A DNA stretch of 42,932 nucleotides from Thecamonas trahens ATCC 50062 (taxonomy: Eukaryota > Apusozoa > Apusomonadida > Apusomonadidae), in the NCBI RefSeq assembly GCF_000142905.1, contig NW_013657627.1, positions 1 through 42,932 on the forward strand. Direction: 5' to 3'. The notes beneath the pieces were generated by a model that was given only the letters and a program-made list of their open reading frames with translations, did no database searches and was not told the DNA's origin. Below are positions 19,555 to 30,200 of this stretch, one piece after another. The stretch's first letter is position 1, and every line of letters begins with the position of its first letter. The position numbers and the translations under genes are program-made.

Positions 19555-19640
19555 CAAGTAGGCAATGCAAACCACGGCGGCATCTGCGATGATTGGGCGC
19601 ATCAGAAGTACGGCCACTAAGGAGCTTGTAGACCATAAGG

Positions 19641-19940
19641 TTGGTTGTGAACATGATTTCAAGGAGCATCATCATATCTACGTCCCCATCAGCACTCGAT
19701 GCAACAGATGTGCTCGAGTCAAGCGTGCCCGAGTATGAGCATGACGAGGACGAGTACGAGTACGAAGATACGCACGAGCATGCTTCGACTTCAGAGAACC
19801 CAGATTCACTATCAGATACACTCGATATGCACACAGGAGCTATGTGCATGGTGCCGGGGAAGTCGAAGTTGCCGCCATTCGTTCCATTCAGATCGTTCCT
19901 TCCGTTCGACCCACACATTCAGCCGAGGAACGTTCCTTGA
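19641..19940 (+). CDS. Small acidic hypothetical protein
   Basis: A 99-codon frame, not recognised. It has a hydrophobic/hydroxylated N-terminus, an acidic Tyr/Glu/Asp-rich middle (YEHDEDEYEYEDTHEH) and a proline-aromatic end (LPPFVPFRSFLPFDP). Base composition is less GC-rich than the surrounding genes. It could be a stand-alone small gene, an exon of the Myb-like gene upstream, or chance. Confidence 0.3.
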   Translation: MVVNMISRSIIISTSPSALDATDVLESSVPEYEHDEDEYEYEDTHEHASTSENPDSLSDTLDMHTGAMCMVPGKSKLPPFVPFRSFLPFDPHIQPRNVP

Positions 19941-19993
19941 GTTTTTGAAGTTGGCCTAACTCAGACCAGGCGTCTGGCGCGGGCACAGCCGCT

Positions 19994-20542
19994 TTGGAGG
20001 CAATCGGAAGCGAGGTCAAGTACTTTGCGGAGCAAGAGACATCGCTATTCGCTTTCCTCATTGAGACCGAGGTGAGCCAAGAGCAACTGCGAGAGTTGTG
20101 TGGCTGCTACGCCAAGGCATTGTACGGCGACAGAACGAGCGACACGTTGATGCAGCGGGTTCGCCGCGAGGTGTGGGGCCGCTTTGCGAGCAAGATTGCG
20201 GTTGCATTCCATGACCAGCTTGCGCGCACCGAGAACGAAGCTGTCCCGGAAGTGGTGGAGATGTGGAGAACCGAGTGCGGGACTGAGCCGTGACGATGTG
20301 ATGAAGTTGTGGATGTTATTCTGCAAAAGTACAGGCGGTCGCGTTGGGACCAAGAAGGCGCGCGCACGGCGTTTGCGCAGCAGGCGAGGCGCGGCCCTTC
20401 CGCGACTCTGCTAGTCGAGAGGTACAGCAAGGCAGCTACTCGGGCCATCTTCGACTACAAGAACATCTGTGTGACGATGAGCGGATCGTCGATGTTATGG
20501 AGGCATATATGTAGTGGTGGGCTGTTTCACTGTGGGGTGTGA
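19994..20542 (+). CDS. Hypothetical helical protein with one in-frame TGA
   Basis: The frame from 19994 encodes 99 residues of balanced charged/helical sequence (SEVKYFAEQETSLFAFLIE, then VRREVWGRFASKIAVAF) and stops at TGA 20291-20293. The same frame continues without a break to 20542 with equally protein-like sequence (VVDVILQKYRRSRWDQEGAR, then LLVERYSKAATRAIFDYKN). One nonsense change or base-call error is the simplest reading. I do not recognise the family. It follows the Myb-like gene on the same strand and may belong to the same element. Confidence 0.4.
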
Positions 20543-21160
20543 AGGGAATTATTTTACATGATGGAGCAAGGCACTTTGAGTTCGCGTGCCGGGCGAGCCG
20601 GGTCTGCGACCGCTTCCTCGCGCCCGAGAACCATAGCGCCGTCCGCAAGGACTGGTCTGACGTTCCCATCCGCCGCCGCTGGCCCAACTCTCAACTACAC
20701 GAGCTCGCCCAAGCCGCAGCTGGACGGCATCGGCGCGTCAGCCGCTCCACGCCGACGGCCACCACGACGGCGAGCCGTTTTGGCCTGCGCTTACACCGTT
20801 TGCTGACTTTCCCGTCGCCGAGCTTCGCGACGCACCGCCGCCACCCAACATGCTCATCGCCGGCCAAGCTGGGTCCGGCAAGACCACAATTGCCCGCATC
20901 ATGGGCAAGCCCATGCAGTACGCCGGCCTCCTCGCGCACCTACTCGCAGCTAGCCACCGACGTGCAGCACGGGCCGGAGCCGTGCTTTTCTACCACGAGC
21001 TGGGTATGCGCTGACGGACGCCATCGGCGCGTCGTACGCGCCCGACATCGACCGCTTCCTGGCCACAGACTCGGCTCTCCCGACCCGGTTCCCTGACGCG
21101 ACGCGGTTGAAGGTCGACACGTACTCGGTCATGCAACTGGTGTACATCTGCCAGCTCTAA
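20543..21160 (+). pseudogene. P-loop NTPase fragment with frame breaks
   Basis: One frame holds MLIAGQAGSGKTTIARIMG starting at 20850, a textbook Walker A box (GxxGxGKT) after a hydrophobic strand. Upstream of it in frame is EPFWPALTPFADFPVAELRD. Downstream, the frame stops near 21014, and stepping back one base at 21001-21006 continues as ALTDAIGASYAPDIDRFLAT to the stop at 21160. An N-terminal piece in a third frame (GARHFEFACRASRVCDRFLA, 20570 onward) may also belong. No Walker B is recognisable, so the family (viral/Polinton packaging ATPase, AAA+ or other) cannot be assigned. It lies in transposon debris. Confidence 0.45.
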
Positions 21161-21423
21161 ATGCGCAAGGCCGAGTGCCCGAGTACGGACGAGGTCGATG
21201 CGGCCCGAGTACGGACGAGGTTGATGCGGCCCATTTCTGGGCAGAGCACGAGGGCTTGCCCTCCGACAATGACGACGCCCGGCCCAGCCCGAGCGCGCGG
21301 CGGGAGGTAGACGTCGTCGATGAGGAGAGGGAGGCGGCAGTCACCAAGCGGATCGTCAAGGAACGTGGTGACGTCGATGTGGCGGGGCTCAGCGGCAACG
21401 GCGTCGAGGGAGGCGACCCATAG
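21161..21423 (+). pseudogene. Small acidic frame broken by a 26-base tandem duplication
   Basis: Starting from ATG at 21161 the reading PSTDEVDAA is duplicated: a 26-base unit occurs twice in 21178-21230 with one difference. Because 26 is not a multiple of three, the second copy shifts the frame. Ignoring one copy gives a single acidic frame (HFWAEHEGLPSDNDDARP, then REVDVVDEEREAAVTKRIV) to the stop at 21421-21423. It begins directly after the P-loop frame and may have been its continuation. Confidence 0.4.
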
Positions 21424-21479
21424 CTCGCCGTCTCGACGTGTGGGGGGCTATGGGCCATGTGAAGACGGCGGGCACTCAA

Positions 21480-21701
21480 CTCTCGGTCACCCCCGTGCTT
21501 ACATGCAGCATGTAGTTGTTGGTCGTCGACCTCCTGCCGACGGTCGTCCTTGTCTCGTAATAAACGTATCCCTCGTAGGGTACGTACAAGGGCTGCCTTC
21601 TGCTCCTCTTGATATACAAGCTGTTCTCCATCATGTGCGCCACTGTGGTTGCTCTGATTTTTTTCGTACATGCTGCATGGAAGCACGGGTGTGACCGAGA
21701 G
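21480..21701. mobile_element. MITE-like element, 222 bases, 35-base imperfect terminal inverted repeats
   Basis: The left end, 21480-21514 (CTCTCGGTCAC...GCAGCATGTA), is the reverse complement of 21667-21701 with two mismatches in 35. The interior is clearly more AT-rich than its surroundings and has a central near-palindrome (ACGTATCCCT/AGGGTACGT). I cannot see a convincing target-site duplication (flanks CTCAA and TATAG), so the superfamily is unknown. A minus-strand frame spans it but is too short to judge. Confidence 0.75.
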
Positions 21702-21718
21702 TATAGTGAGAAACAATG

Positions 21719-21790
21719 GCGATGCCCGTGCACCCGCTCGGGTCCAGCGTACATAGCCCTGTGAGACTCCCCAGCGACCAGGAGGCTGGG
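21719..21790 (-). pseudogene. Isolated leucine-rich-repeat unit
   Basis: The minus strand encodes SLTGLCTLDPSGCTGIAI, one unit of the same leucine-rich repeat that forms the big array starting about 900 bases to the right. It sits alone next to the MITE-like element, so it is a displaced fragment of that gene family. Confidence 0.7.
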
Positions 21791-21989
21791 AAGCTAAGCA
21801 GGTGACGTCGGCGCAGGGAAGGGCTGTGGCGGGGCTCGATGGGGTGGTCTGGGTACGGGCGCGCCGGGCGAGCCAGCCGCAACGGCGGCAGCGACCGGCG
21901 GAAGCCGGGCCAAAACGAGATTGACAATGCCAATGACGTGCTGGTACAGCCTGTCGAGGTCCCGGTGGTGGGCACGCTGGACGCGCGCT

Positions 21990-22245
21990 GGCAGGCCAAG
22001 GTAGCGGCCTCGCCCGTTTCGACCTGACGCTGCGCCATGCGCCGGGCGCGGAGATGCTTGTCGCCGACGCCATCTCGCGCGCGGTACCGGCGGGTGAGCG
22101 GTCGACGGTGGTTGCGCCATGCGCCGGGCGCGGAGATGCTTGTCGCCGACAACACGCCGGGGGCGTGTGTAGGTGCTGCTGGCACTCGACGACCAGTCGC
22201 GCTACGTGATGACCGAGTGCATCATCAAGCCGGCCGGCTCGGCCG
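21990..22245 (+). pseudogene. Ty3-type RNase H/integrase relic with 38-base duplication
   Basis: Plus-strand frames give RFDLTLRHAPGAEMLVADAI, the end of a Ty3/Gypsy RNase H domain (usually F.I.LRHVPGKENVVADALSR), and, about 100 bases later, LLALDDQSRYVMTECI, the start of an integrase catalytic core (DD.SRY). A 38-base segment is exactly repeated at 22031-22068 and 22113-22150. The element is otherwise missing; it does not belong to either LTR element further right. Confidence 0.6.
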
Positions 22246-22680
22246 TCAACGGTGACGACTCTCGGTTGGCGCCGGTCTCATCCCGGCCGACGTGCAGGAG
22301 TGAGCTCAACGTGTCAGAGCTGGGTGCGGCGGCCGACGAACTGCGCGCCGAGGCGCGGTCGGCGAACGTCCCGCCGTCGGCATCGGCGGCGTACATGGCG
22401 TTCATGGGCCGGGCACGTATGGGGGTGGTTGCCCGGCTGCAGGACTCGGACCGGTCATGGATTCGGGCCGCGGCCCTTGAGGCGGACGCTAGGATGTCGG
22501 CGCGGCAGGCGCGGGCGGCCCGCGACGTGGCGCGCGGCCTGGAGCGCGGCGACCAAGCTCGGGCGCGCAAGTGCGCGTCCCGGTGAGGATGCTCAAGTCG
22601 TCGATGATGACGTTCCAGAAGATAGAACACCTCATTGCGGACCTGGATCTGAGTCCCGTGGAGAAGCAGCTGCAGCTGGC
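22246..22680 (+). CDS. Open helical frame of unknown function, cut at the LRR array
   Basis: The plus strand encodes a charged, alanine-rich helical sequence (SELGAAADELRAEARSANVP, then SARQARAARDVARGLERGDQ) ending at 22586, and directly after it a second frame (MMTFQKIEHLIADLDLSPVE) that runs straight into the antisense of the LRR array at about 22680. It could be the remnant of the Ty3 relic to the left or of a host gene. The reverse strand is also open here as the C-terminal part of the LRR gene, so one of the two is a shadow; I slightly favour this strand on composition. Confidence 0.3.
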
Positions 22681-25600
22681 CCGTGCACCCGTTCAGGTCC
22701 AGCCACTGCAGCCGTGTGAGCTTGCCGAGAGCCCCCACGTCCGTGATGCTCGTGCACCCGTTCAGGTCCAGCCACTGCAGCCGTGTGAGCTTGCCGAGAG
22801 CCCCCACGTCTGTGATGCCCGTGCACCCGTTTAGGTCCAGCATGCACAGCCGTGTGAGCTTGCCGAGAGCCCCCGCGTCCGTGATGCCCGTGCACCTGCT
22901 CAGGCCCAACCTCCCCAGCCCCGTGAGCTTACCGAGAGAGCCCACACCCGTGACGCCCGTGCACCCGTTCAGGTCCAGCATGCATAGCCCCGCGAGCTTG
23001 CCGAGAGCCCCCACGTCCGTGATGCCCGTGCACCTGCTCAGGCCCAACCTCCCCAGCCCCGTGAGCTTACCGAGAGAGCCCACACCCGTGACGCCCGTGC
23101 ACCCGTTCAGGTCCAGCATGCATAGCCCCGCGAGCTTGCCGAGAGCCCCCACGTCCGTGATGCCCGTGCACCCGTTCAGGTCCAGCCACTGCAGCCCCGT
23201 GAGCCCACCGCGAGCCCCCACGTCTGTGATGCCCGTGCACCCGCTCAGGTTCAGTGTGCATAGCCCCGTGAGCTTGCCGAGAGCCCCCACGTCCGTGATG
23301 CCCGTGCACCTGCTCAGGTCCAGCCACTGCAGCCCCGTGAGCCCACCGCGAGCCCCCACGTCTGTGATGCCCGTGCACCCGTTTAGGTACAGCGTCCACG
23401 GACCCGAGAGCCCCCACACCCGCGATGCCCGTACACCCGCCCAGGTCCAGCCACTGCAGCCCCGTGAGCTTACCGAGAGAGCCCACACCCGTGACGCCCG
23501 TGCACCCGTTCAGGTCCAGCATGCATAGCCCCGCGAGCTTGCCGAGAGCCCCCACGTCCGTGATGCCCGTGCACCCGTTCAGGTCCAGCCACTGCAGCCC
23601 CGTGAGCTTACCGAGAGAGCCCGCGTCCGTGATGCCCGTGCACCCGTTCAGGTCCAGCCACTGCAGCCCCGTGAGCTTACCGAGAGAGCCCACGTCCGTG
23701 ATGCCCGTGCACCCGTTCAGGTCCAGCCACTGCAGCCCCGTGAGCTTACCGAGAGAGCCCGCGTCCGTGATGCCCGTGCACCCGTTCAGGTCCAGCCACT
23801 GCAGCCCCGTGAGCTTACCGAGAGAGCCCGCGTCCGTGATGCCCGTGCACCCGTTCAGGTCCAGCCACTGCAGCCCCGTGAGCTTACCGAGAGAGCCCGC
23901 GTCCGTGATGCCCGTGCACCCGTTCAGGTCCAGCCACTGCAGCCCCGTGAGCTTGCCGAGAGCCCCCACGTCTGTGATGCCCGTGCACCCGTTCAAGTTC
24001 AGTGTGCATAGCCCCGTGAGCTTGCCGAGAGCCCCCACGTCCGTGATGCCCGTGCACCCGTTCAGGTCCAGCCACTGCAGCCCCGTGAGCTTGCCGAGAG
24101 CCCCCACGTCTGTGATGCCCGTGCACCCGTTCAAGTTCAGTGTGCATAGCCCCGTGAGCTTGCCGAGAGCCCCCACGTCCGTGATGCCCGTGCACCCGTT
24201 CAGGTCCAGCCACTGCAGCCCCGTGAGCTTGCCGAGAGCCCCCGCGTCCGTGATGCCCGTGCACCTGCTCAGGCCCAACCTCCCCAGCCCCGTGAGCTTA
24301 CCGAGAGAGCCCACACCCGTGACGCCCGTGCACCCGTTCAGGCCCAACCTCCCCAGCCCCGTGAGCTTACCGAGAGCCCACGTCCGTGACGCCCGTGCAC
24401 CCGTTCAGGCCCAATCTCCCCAGCCCCGTGAGCTTACCGAGAGAGCCCGCGTCCGTGATGCCCGTGCACCTGCTCAGGCCCAACCTCCCCAGCCCCGTGA
24501 GCTTACCGAGAGAGCCCGCGTCCGTGATGCCCGTGCACCCGTTCAGGTCCAGCCACTGCAGCCCCGTGAGCTTACCGAGAGAGCCCGCGTCCGTGATGCC
24601 CGTGCACCTGCTCAGGCCCAACCTCCCCAGCCCCGTGAGCTTACCGAGAGAGCCCACACCCGTGACGCCCGTGCACCCGTTCAGGTCCAGCATGCATAGC
24701 CTCGTGAGCTTGCCGAGAGCCCCCACGTCCCTGATGCCCGTGCACCCGTTCAGGTCCAGCCACTGCAGCCCCGTGAGCTTACCGAGAGAGCCCGCGTCCG
24801 TGATGCCCGTGCACCTGCTCAGGCCCAACCTCCCCAGCCCCGTGAGCTTACCGAGAGAGCCCACACCCGTGACGCCCGTGCATCCGTTCAGGTCCAGCAT
24901 GCATAGCCTCGTGAGCTTGCCGAGAGCCCCCACGTCCCTGATGCCCGTGCACCCGTTCAGGTCCAGCCACTGCAGCCCCGTGAGCCCACCGCGAGCCCCC
25001 ACGTCTGTGATGCCCGTGCACCCGTTTAGGTACAGCGTCCACGGACCCGAGAGCCCCCACGTCTGTGATGCCCGTGCACCCGCTCAGGTTCAGTGTGCAT
25101 AGCCCCGTGAGCTTGCCGAGAGCCCCCACGTCCCTGATGCCCGTGCACCCGTTCAGGTCCAGCCACTGCAGCCCCGTGAGCTTACCGAGAGAGCCCGCGT
25201 CCGTGATGCCCATGCACCTGCTCAGGCCCAACCTCCCCAGCCCCGTGAGCTTACCGAGAGAGCCCACACCCGTGACGCCCGTGCACCCGTTCAGGTCCAG
25301 CATGCATAGCCTCGTGAGCTTGCCGAGAGCCCCCACGTCCCTGATGCCCGTGCACCCGTTCAGGTCCAGCCACTGCAGCCCCGTGAGCTTACCGAGAGAG
25401 CCCGCGTCCGTGATGCCCATGCACCTGCTCAGGCCCAACCTCCCCAGCCCCGTGAGCTTACCGAGAGAGCCCACACCCGTGACGCCCGTGCACCCGTTCA
25501 GGTCCAGCATGCATAGCCTCGTGAGCTTACCGAGAGCCCACGTCCGTGATACCCGTGCACCCGTTCAGGCCCAATCTCCCCAGCCCCGTGAGCTTGCCGA

Positions 25601-25818
25601 GAGCCCACGTCCGTGATACCCGTGCACCCGCTCAGGCCCAACCTCCCCAGCCCCATGAGCCCATCGCCACGCAGAGCCTCCACACTCGCGACGTCAGTGA
25701 CCTCAAGCCGGCCAGTCCACCGAGCACCACCAGCCGCCCATGCAGCCAGCGAGCTCGTCGTCACCACGCACACGTGCCATGGCGACGAGTGTATCCAGAG
25801 GAACAACTCTTCGACCAT
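22640..25818 (-). CDS. Leucine-rich-repeat protein gene, ~43 tandem 23-residue repeats, frame broken at about five places
   Basis: Minus strand. From ATG 25818 a non-repetitive N-terminus (MVEELFLWIHSSPWHVCVVT) leads into tandem repeats of 23 residues, LTGLQWLDLNGCTGITDVGALGK, with regular L-x-x-L-x-L-x-x-C positions: a leucine-rich repeat of the cysteine-containing type, giving a solenoid for protein binding. The DNA period is 69 bases. The frame shifts at about 25604, 25530, 25040, 24375 and 23400. Three breaks are 2-base losses in a GAGAG stretch (repeat reads CCGAGAGCCC instead of CCGAGAGAGCCC); two are shorter units lacking about 11 bases and are copies of each other. So either the gene is decaying, or the array was mis-assembled. 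No signal peptide, membrane segment or kinase domain is evident. Confidence 0.7.
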
Positions 25819-25922
25819 GTCACCAGTTCTGTCCGGCTTTGGCTGGCTGCTCCTCACCCATGGTGGCCACAACGCACATCACTCTCTCAGCCACACATAC
25901 CAAACCTCCCGACCGCCCCCCT

Positions 25923-26300
25923 ATGCCCCGCCTCCGCTCCGCACCCGCACCCGCCGAGTCGAAGACGACCTCGTCAGCGACGACATCATCAGCGACGTGA
26001 ACAACCTCATCGCGGCCCGCGTTCAGGCGCATCGCAGTCACCGCCACCGCGGGCAGCGCCGGCATCGGGGCCGTCGCAGGCGTACTCCCCCTCACCACGG
26101 CCCTTCCCGCTCCCGTCCAGAAGGCATGCATCGCCGTCGCCGTGGTGGCTGCGGCCATCATCCTCGCGCCTCTCGTCCCAGCTCTGGCGGCGATGGCGGT
26201 CGCTGCGCCGATGGCCGCGGTCGCTGTTGTCGGCGCGGCGCTGCCTCTCCTCGTCTTCGCCATTGTCTACCTCGTCGGCGCCAAGCGGGAGGCAAGCTGA
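25923..26300 (+). CDS. Possible small membrane protein, frame discontinuous
   Basis: The last ~90 codons encode an alanine/valine-rich protein with three hydrophobic stretches (TAGSAGIGAVAGVLPLTTAL; CIAVAVVAAAIILAPLVPAL; AAVAVVGAALPLLVFAIVYL) and a basic end KREAS, as in a small integral membrane protein. The same frame from ATG 25923 meets TGA at 25998. A 30-base GTGAAC...GTTCAG segment (25997-26026) would remove it as a mini-intron, or a one-base indel may be involved. Its stop is 12 bases from the stop of a convergent minus-strand frame chain, as with POLD2/SCYL. Ala/Val-rich frames can arise by chance in such GC-rich DNA, so confidence is low. Confidence 0.35.
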
Positions 26301-26312
26301 TGATGAAAACCA

Positions 26313-26810
26313 TCATTTACGTGGTGCGCAAGCAGGCGGTTGCAGCTGCGGGGGAGGCGGTTCCAGACGCGCTCGGGCTGCGGCGCTCACATGGGCCCGC
26401 GGGCCGTTGTGGTCCAGCGTCGCGTACGCCGGCGGAGCGATGCCGAAGAACGCCATGTTGTGCGCGCCTTTGATGAACGCCTCACGGCCGCAAGTTGCGA
26501 TGCGCGTTGGAGACGGTGGCCATCAACAAATCGTCGCCAGCCTCGCGGCCTGCCCAACAGACGATGCCGCTCTTGGGGGAGGCGCCTTGTCGGTCCATGC
26601 CGCCAACAACGCAGCATGGGCCATGTACGGTCCGGTCCGCACGGCGTGGTCCAGCGCCTCAAGATCCGGTGGCGCATGCCCGGCCCGTACCGCAGCATCA
26701 CGTTGCCCAGCGGTCGACGGACGGCGGGATACGGGTCGTTGTAGGAGACGGCGAGCGAGAGCTTGGCGTCGATTGCCGCTACCCGTGGCCGGCATGGACG
26801 AGAGGTGGTG
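26313..26810 (-). pseudogene. Unrecognised protein, coherent sequence spread over several frames
   Basis: Minus strand, read from about 26810 to the stop at 26313. Successive pieces are protein-like: AIDAKLSLAVSYNDPYPAVR, then ALDHAVRTGPYMAHAALLAA, then SGIVCWAGREAGDDLLMATV, then EAFIKGAHNMAFFGIAPPAY, with a proline-rich end. Moving between them needs a one-base step back near 26660 and near 26578 (in a C run), and a change in the other direction near 26485. I cannot name the family. The density of shifts suggests poor base calling or a decayed gene. Confidence 0.4.
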
Positions 26811-27200
26811 ATGTGTGGACTGGCGACGAGCGGGGTGGGTGTACAGATGGAGTACGTGGATGTGTGTGTGAGCTAGCAGCCGAGGCGCAAGCTGACAGGC
26901 ATGCGCATGCGGCATTTGGAATTATGGCGAAAAACTCTCCCAAACGTACCTCCCCCCCCCCCCCCCCACCCCACCCGCGGACACAGACACAGCCACACAC
27001 AATGAAGAGACGCTTCCACAGACCAGCAGCTTCTGAAGAACAGGAGCAAACAGGACAGCAGCAGTGTCAGTGGTGGAACTCTGCCGCGCACGTCCACACA
27101 GCATGGCATTGGTGTTTGGCGGTGTTTTCTTGGGCGATATTTTCTTGGCTGCAAGGCAACGACTCGTCGTAATACACTGGACTGCACTGCGGCTCCCACC
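26811..27200. promoter_or_regulatory. Upstream region of the 45-residue-repeat gene, with C16 run
   Basis: No credible gene. A run of 16 C lies at 26952-26967, about 235 bases before the ATG at 27201. The segment just upstream of the start is less GC-rich than the coding region. I see no defined promoter motif. Confidence 0.4.
26952..26967 (+). repeat. C16 homopolymer
   Basis: Sixteen consecutive C between the small convergent genes and the start of the 45-residue-repeat gene. Confidence 0.85.
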
Positions 27201-30200
27201 ATGCTCGACATACGCATGTTCAGCCATCCCGAGAGCATGGAGGCTGCTTCGCTCATTGCGTACATGGTGTACCAGGCGTCCGACTTGGACACGGGCTCTA
27301 TCCTCGCTCTAGCCTGCACTTGCCGAGCGTTTTGCGTAGCGCTCTTTGGGTTCCCATGGACACGGGCGATGTATCGGTCGAGGATGGCTGTCGAGCGCCG
27401 CGAGAAGGCCATGCGCGAGGTGACAAGAGCGCGCATGGTAGGGTGTGATGTGGCAGAGGCGGATGAGCGGTTCATCAAAGTAGTCGCGGATCGCGAGTTC
27501 GTCGACGCCAGCGACGACGACTCGGCGGCCTTTGCACAAACAGGCCCGTCGAGTGTGCTCCGTCAGGTGTACAGCTCGCAGGTGGCGTCGACGAAACGCG
27601 TAGTGGCTGGCCCAATGCTGCTCGCGCAGCTCAGCGGCGCAGAGATCGGGCTGTCCGCGGCCGAGCTGGAGCTGGTGGTGATGAGATGGGCGGAGCTGGC
27701 GCAGACGTTTGGGCCGCGGCAGGCAACGATTGCCGTCAAGGCCGCGCTGGCCAAGGTGGTGGAGGCAGTGAGTGGAGACGCGCTGATGGGCGCGCCGACA
27801 GGCTCGACGCAAGCTCGGATGCCGCTGCTTGTGCTCTCGTCCTACCCGCCGTCTAACGTCGACACCGAATGCGTGCACATCGTTCGCTACTCGGACGTGG
27901 CAGCCGACAACCGGAGACTGCTGTCGCTGACCTACGCCGTCGTAGCCGAGACGCTGATGATGATGACCGGCGTGAAGGAGGCATCTCCGCAGGAGGCACT
28001 CGTGCTCATCCACGAGCTGGTGTTGACCGCTGACGTGTGCCCAAACGACGAGGCGACGCGCGAGTCGCAGCGGTCGCGCTTCGCCAAGCCGTCGGCGGCG
28101 GCATGGAAAGATGGAGTGGCGGCTACTGCCGCGGCGCTGGTCGCGGTTGCTGACAAGCTCGGCACGGTTCTGATGTTCAGCATCAAGGGCGGAAAGATGC
28201 TGGTCAAGGCGCTGCAAACGATGCCGGGCGTATGCGCAGTGGCTATCAACCTGGGAGCTTTTGCGGGCAGAAACCACATCGAGACGCACCATGTGCTTGG
28301 CAATGGCTGCCTTGCGTTTGCCATTGTCGTCGCGGGCAGAGCCACACCAAGCATGTTTGTCCTGCTCGTCGTCGCCCAGCCGTGCGCAACCGCAGCCTCC
28401 AAAACAACCTCTGCTAGGGTCATGGCCGCCCGGCGATGTGCAACAACCCTCGCCGACGTCGTCTCGTGGTTTGTGGCGGCGCCAGCGATGGACAAGTTGG
28501 CACCCGAGCCATTCATCGGCATCAGGCGCGTCAACGGCCTCCACGCCATCCTGTCGTCGCGCCGCCCCGTAGACCCCGCACTCTACCTCAGCGGCGAGAC
28601 GCTCGAGAGGCTCTATGCAAAGTACGGTGTCGGCGTCGAAAATCGCACAACGTTTCGCGCGGCTGCAGTCGATGTCGCCCCCCTCGTGGACGTCAACCCC
28701 GCCGAGTACGTCGATGCGGAGACGCTGGAGATGCTCATCGAAAAGCACGGCATCGAGCAGAGAGCTGAGTTTAGGCTACCCATGTGCAAGGTCGCACCGT
28801 TTGTGCCGATAGACCCGGCAAACTGCTTTGTGGACGAAGCCCTCGAGGACATTTATGAGCGCTACGGCGTCCGCAGCGAAGATCGCGCAGCGTTCAGGGT
28901 CTCCGCATCGATCGTGGGCGGTCTCCTCGGGTCGAGGACGAAGATAGACCCGGCAAACTACTTCAAGCCTGAGCTGCTGGAGGACATTTACGAGCGCTAC
29001 GGCGTCCGCAGCGAAGATCGCGCGGCGTTCAGACTTCCTGCATCGACTGTGGGTGGTCTCCTCGGGTCGAGGACGGAGATAGACCCGGCAAACTACTTCA
29101 AGCCCGAGCTGCTGGAGGACATTTACGAGCGCTACGGCGTCCGCAGCGAAGATCGCGCGGCGTTCAGACTTCCTGCATCGATCGTGGGCGGTCTCCTCGG
29201 GTCGAGGACGGAGATAGACCCGGCCGACTACTTCAAGCCTGAGCTGTTGGAGGAGATTTACGAGCGCTACGGCGTCCGCAGCGAAGATCGCGCGGCGTTC
29301 AGACTCCCCGCATCGATCGTGGGTGGTCTCCTCGGGTCGAGGACGGAGATAGACCCGGCAAACTACTTTGTGGACGAAGCCCTCGAGGACATTTACAAGC
29401 GCTACGACGTGCGCAGCGAAGATCGCGCGGCGTTCAGACTTTCTGCATCGATCGTGGGTGGTCTCCTCGGGTCGAGGACGGAGATAGACCCGGCCGACTA
29501 CTTTGTGGACGAAGCCCTCGAGGACATTTACAAGCGCTACGACGTGCGCAGCGAAGATCGCGCGGCGTTCAGACTCCCCGCATCGATCGTGGGTGGTCTC
29601 CTCGGATCGAGGACGGAGATAGACCCGGCAAACTACTTCAAGCCCGAGCTGCTGGAGGACATTTACGAGCGCTACGGCGTCCGCAGCGAAGATCGCGCGG
29701 CGTTCAGACTTTCTGCATCGACTGTGGGCGGTCTCCTCGGGTCGAGGACGGAGATAGACCCGGCAAACTACTTCAAGCCCGAGCTGCTGGAGGACATTTA
29801 CGAGCGCTACGGCGTCCGCAGCGAAGATCGCGCGGCGTTCAGACTTTCTGCATCGACTGTGGGCGGTCTCCTCGGGTCGAGGACGGAGATAGACCCGGCA
29901 AACTACTTCAAGCCCGAGCTGCTGGAGGAAATTTACGAGCGCTACGGCGTCCGCAGCGAAGATCGCGCAGCGTTCAGACTTCCTGCATCGACTGTGGGCG
30001 GTCTCCTCGGGTCGAGGACGGAGATAGACCCGGCAAACTACTTTGTGGACGAAGCCCTCGAGGACATTTACAAGCGCTACGACGTGCGCAGCGAAGATCG
30101 CGCGGCGTTCAGACTCCCCGCATCAATCGTGGGCGGGCTCCTCGGGTCGAGGACGGAGATAGACCCGGCCGACTACTTCAAGCCTGAGCTGTTGGAGGAG

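Noticed and set aside
21750-21860. Possible 5S rRNA (GGGAAGCTAAGCAGGT and a later GATGGGG)
   Set aside because: Spacing is about ten bases too long and the sequence overlaps a leucine-rich-repeat fragment. The resemblance is likely chance.
22683-25616. Long plus-strand frames (up to 424 codons) across the LRR array
   Set aside because: The 69-base period is a multiple of three, so every frame stays open by default. Only the minus strand gives a leucine-rich-repeat consensus.
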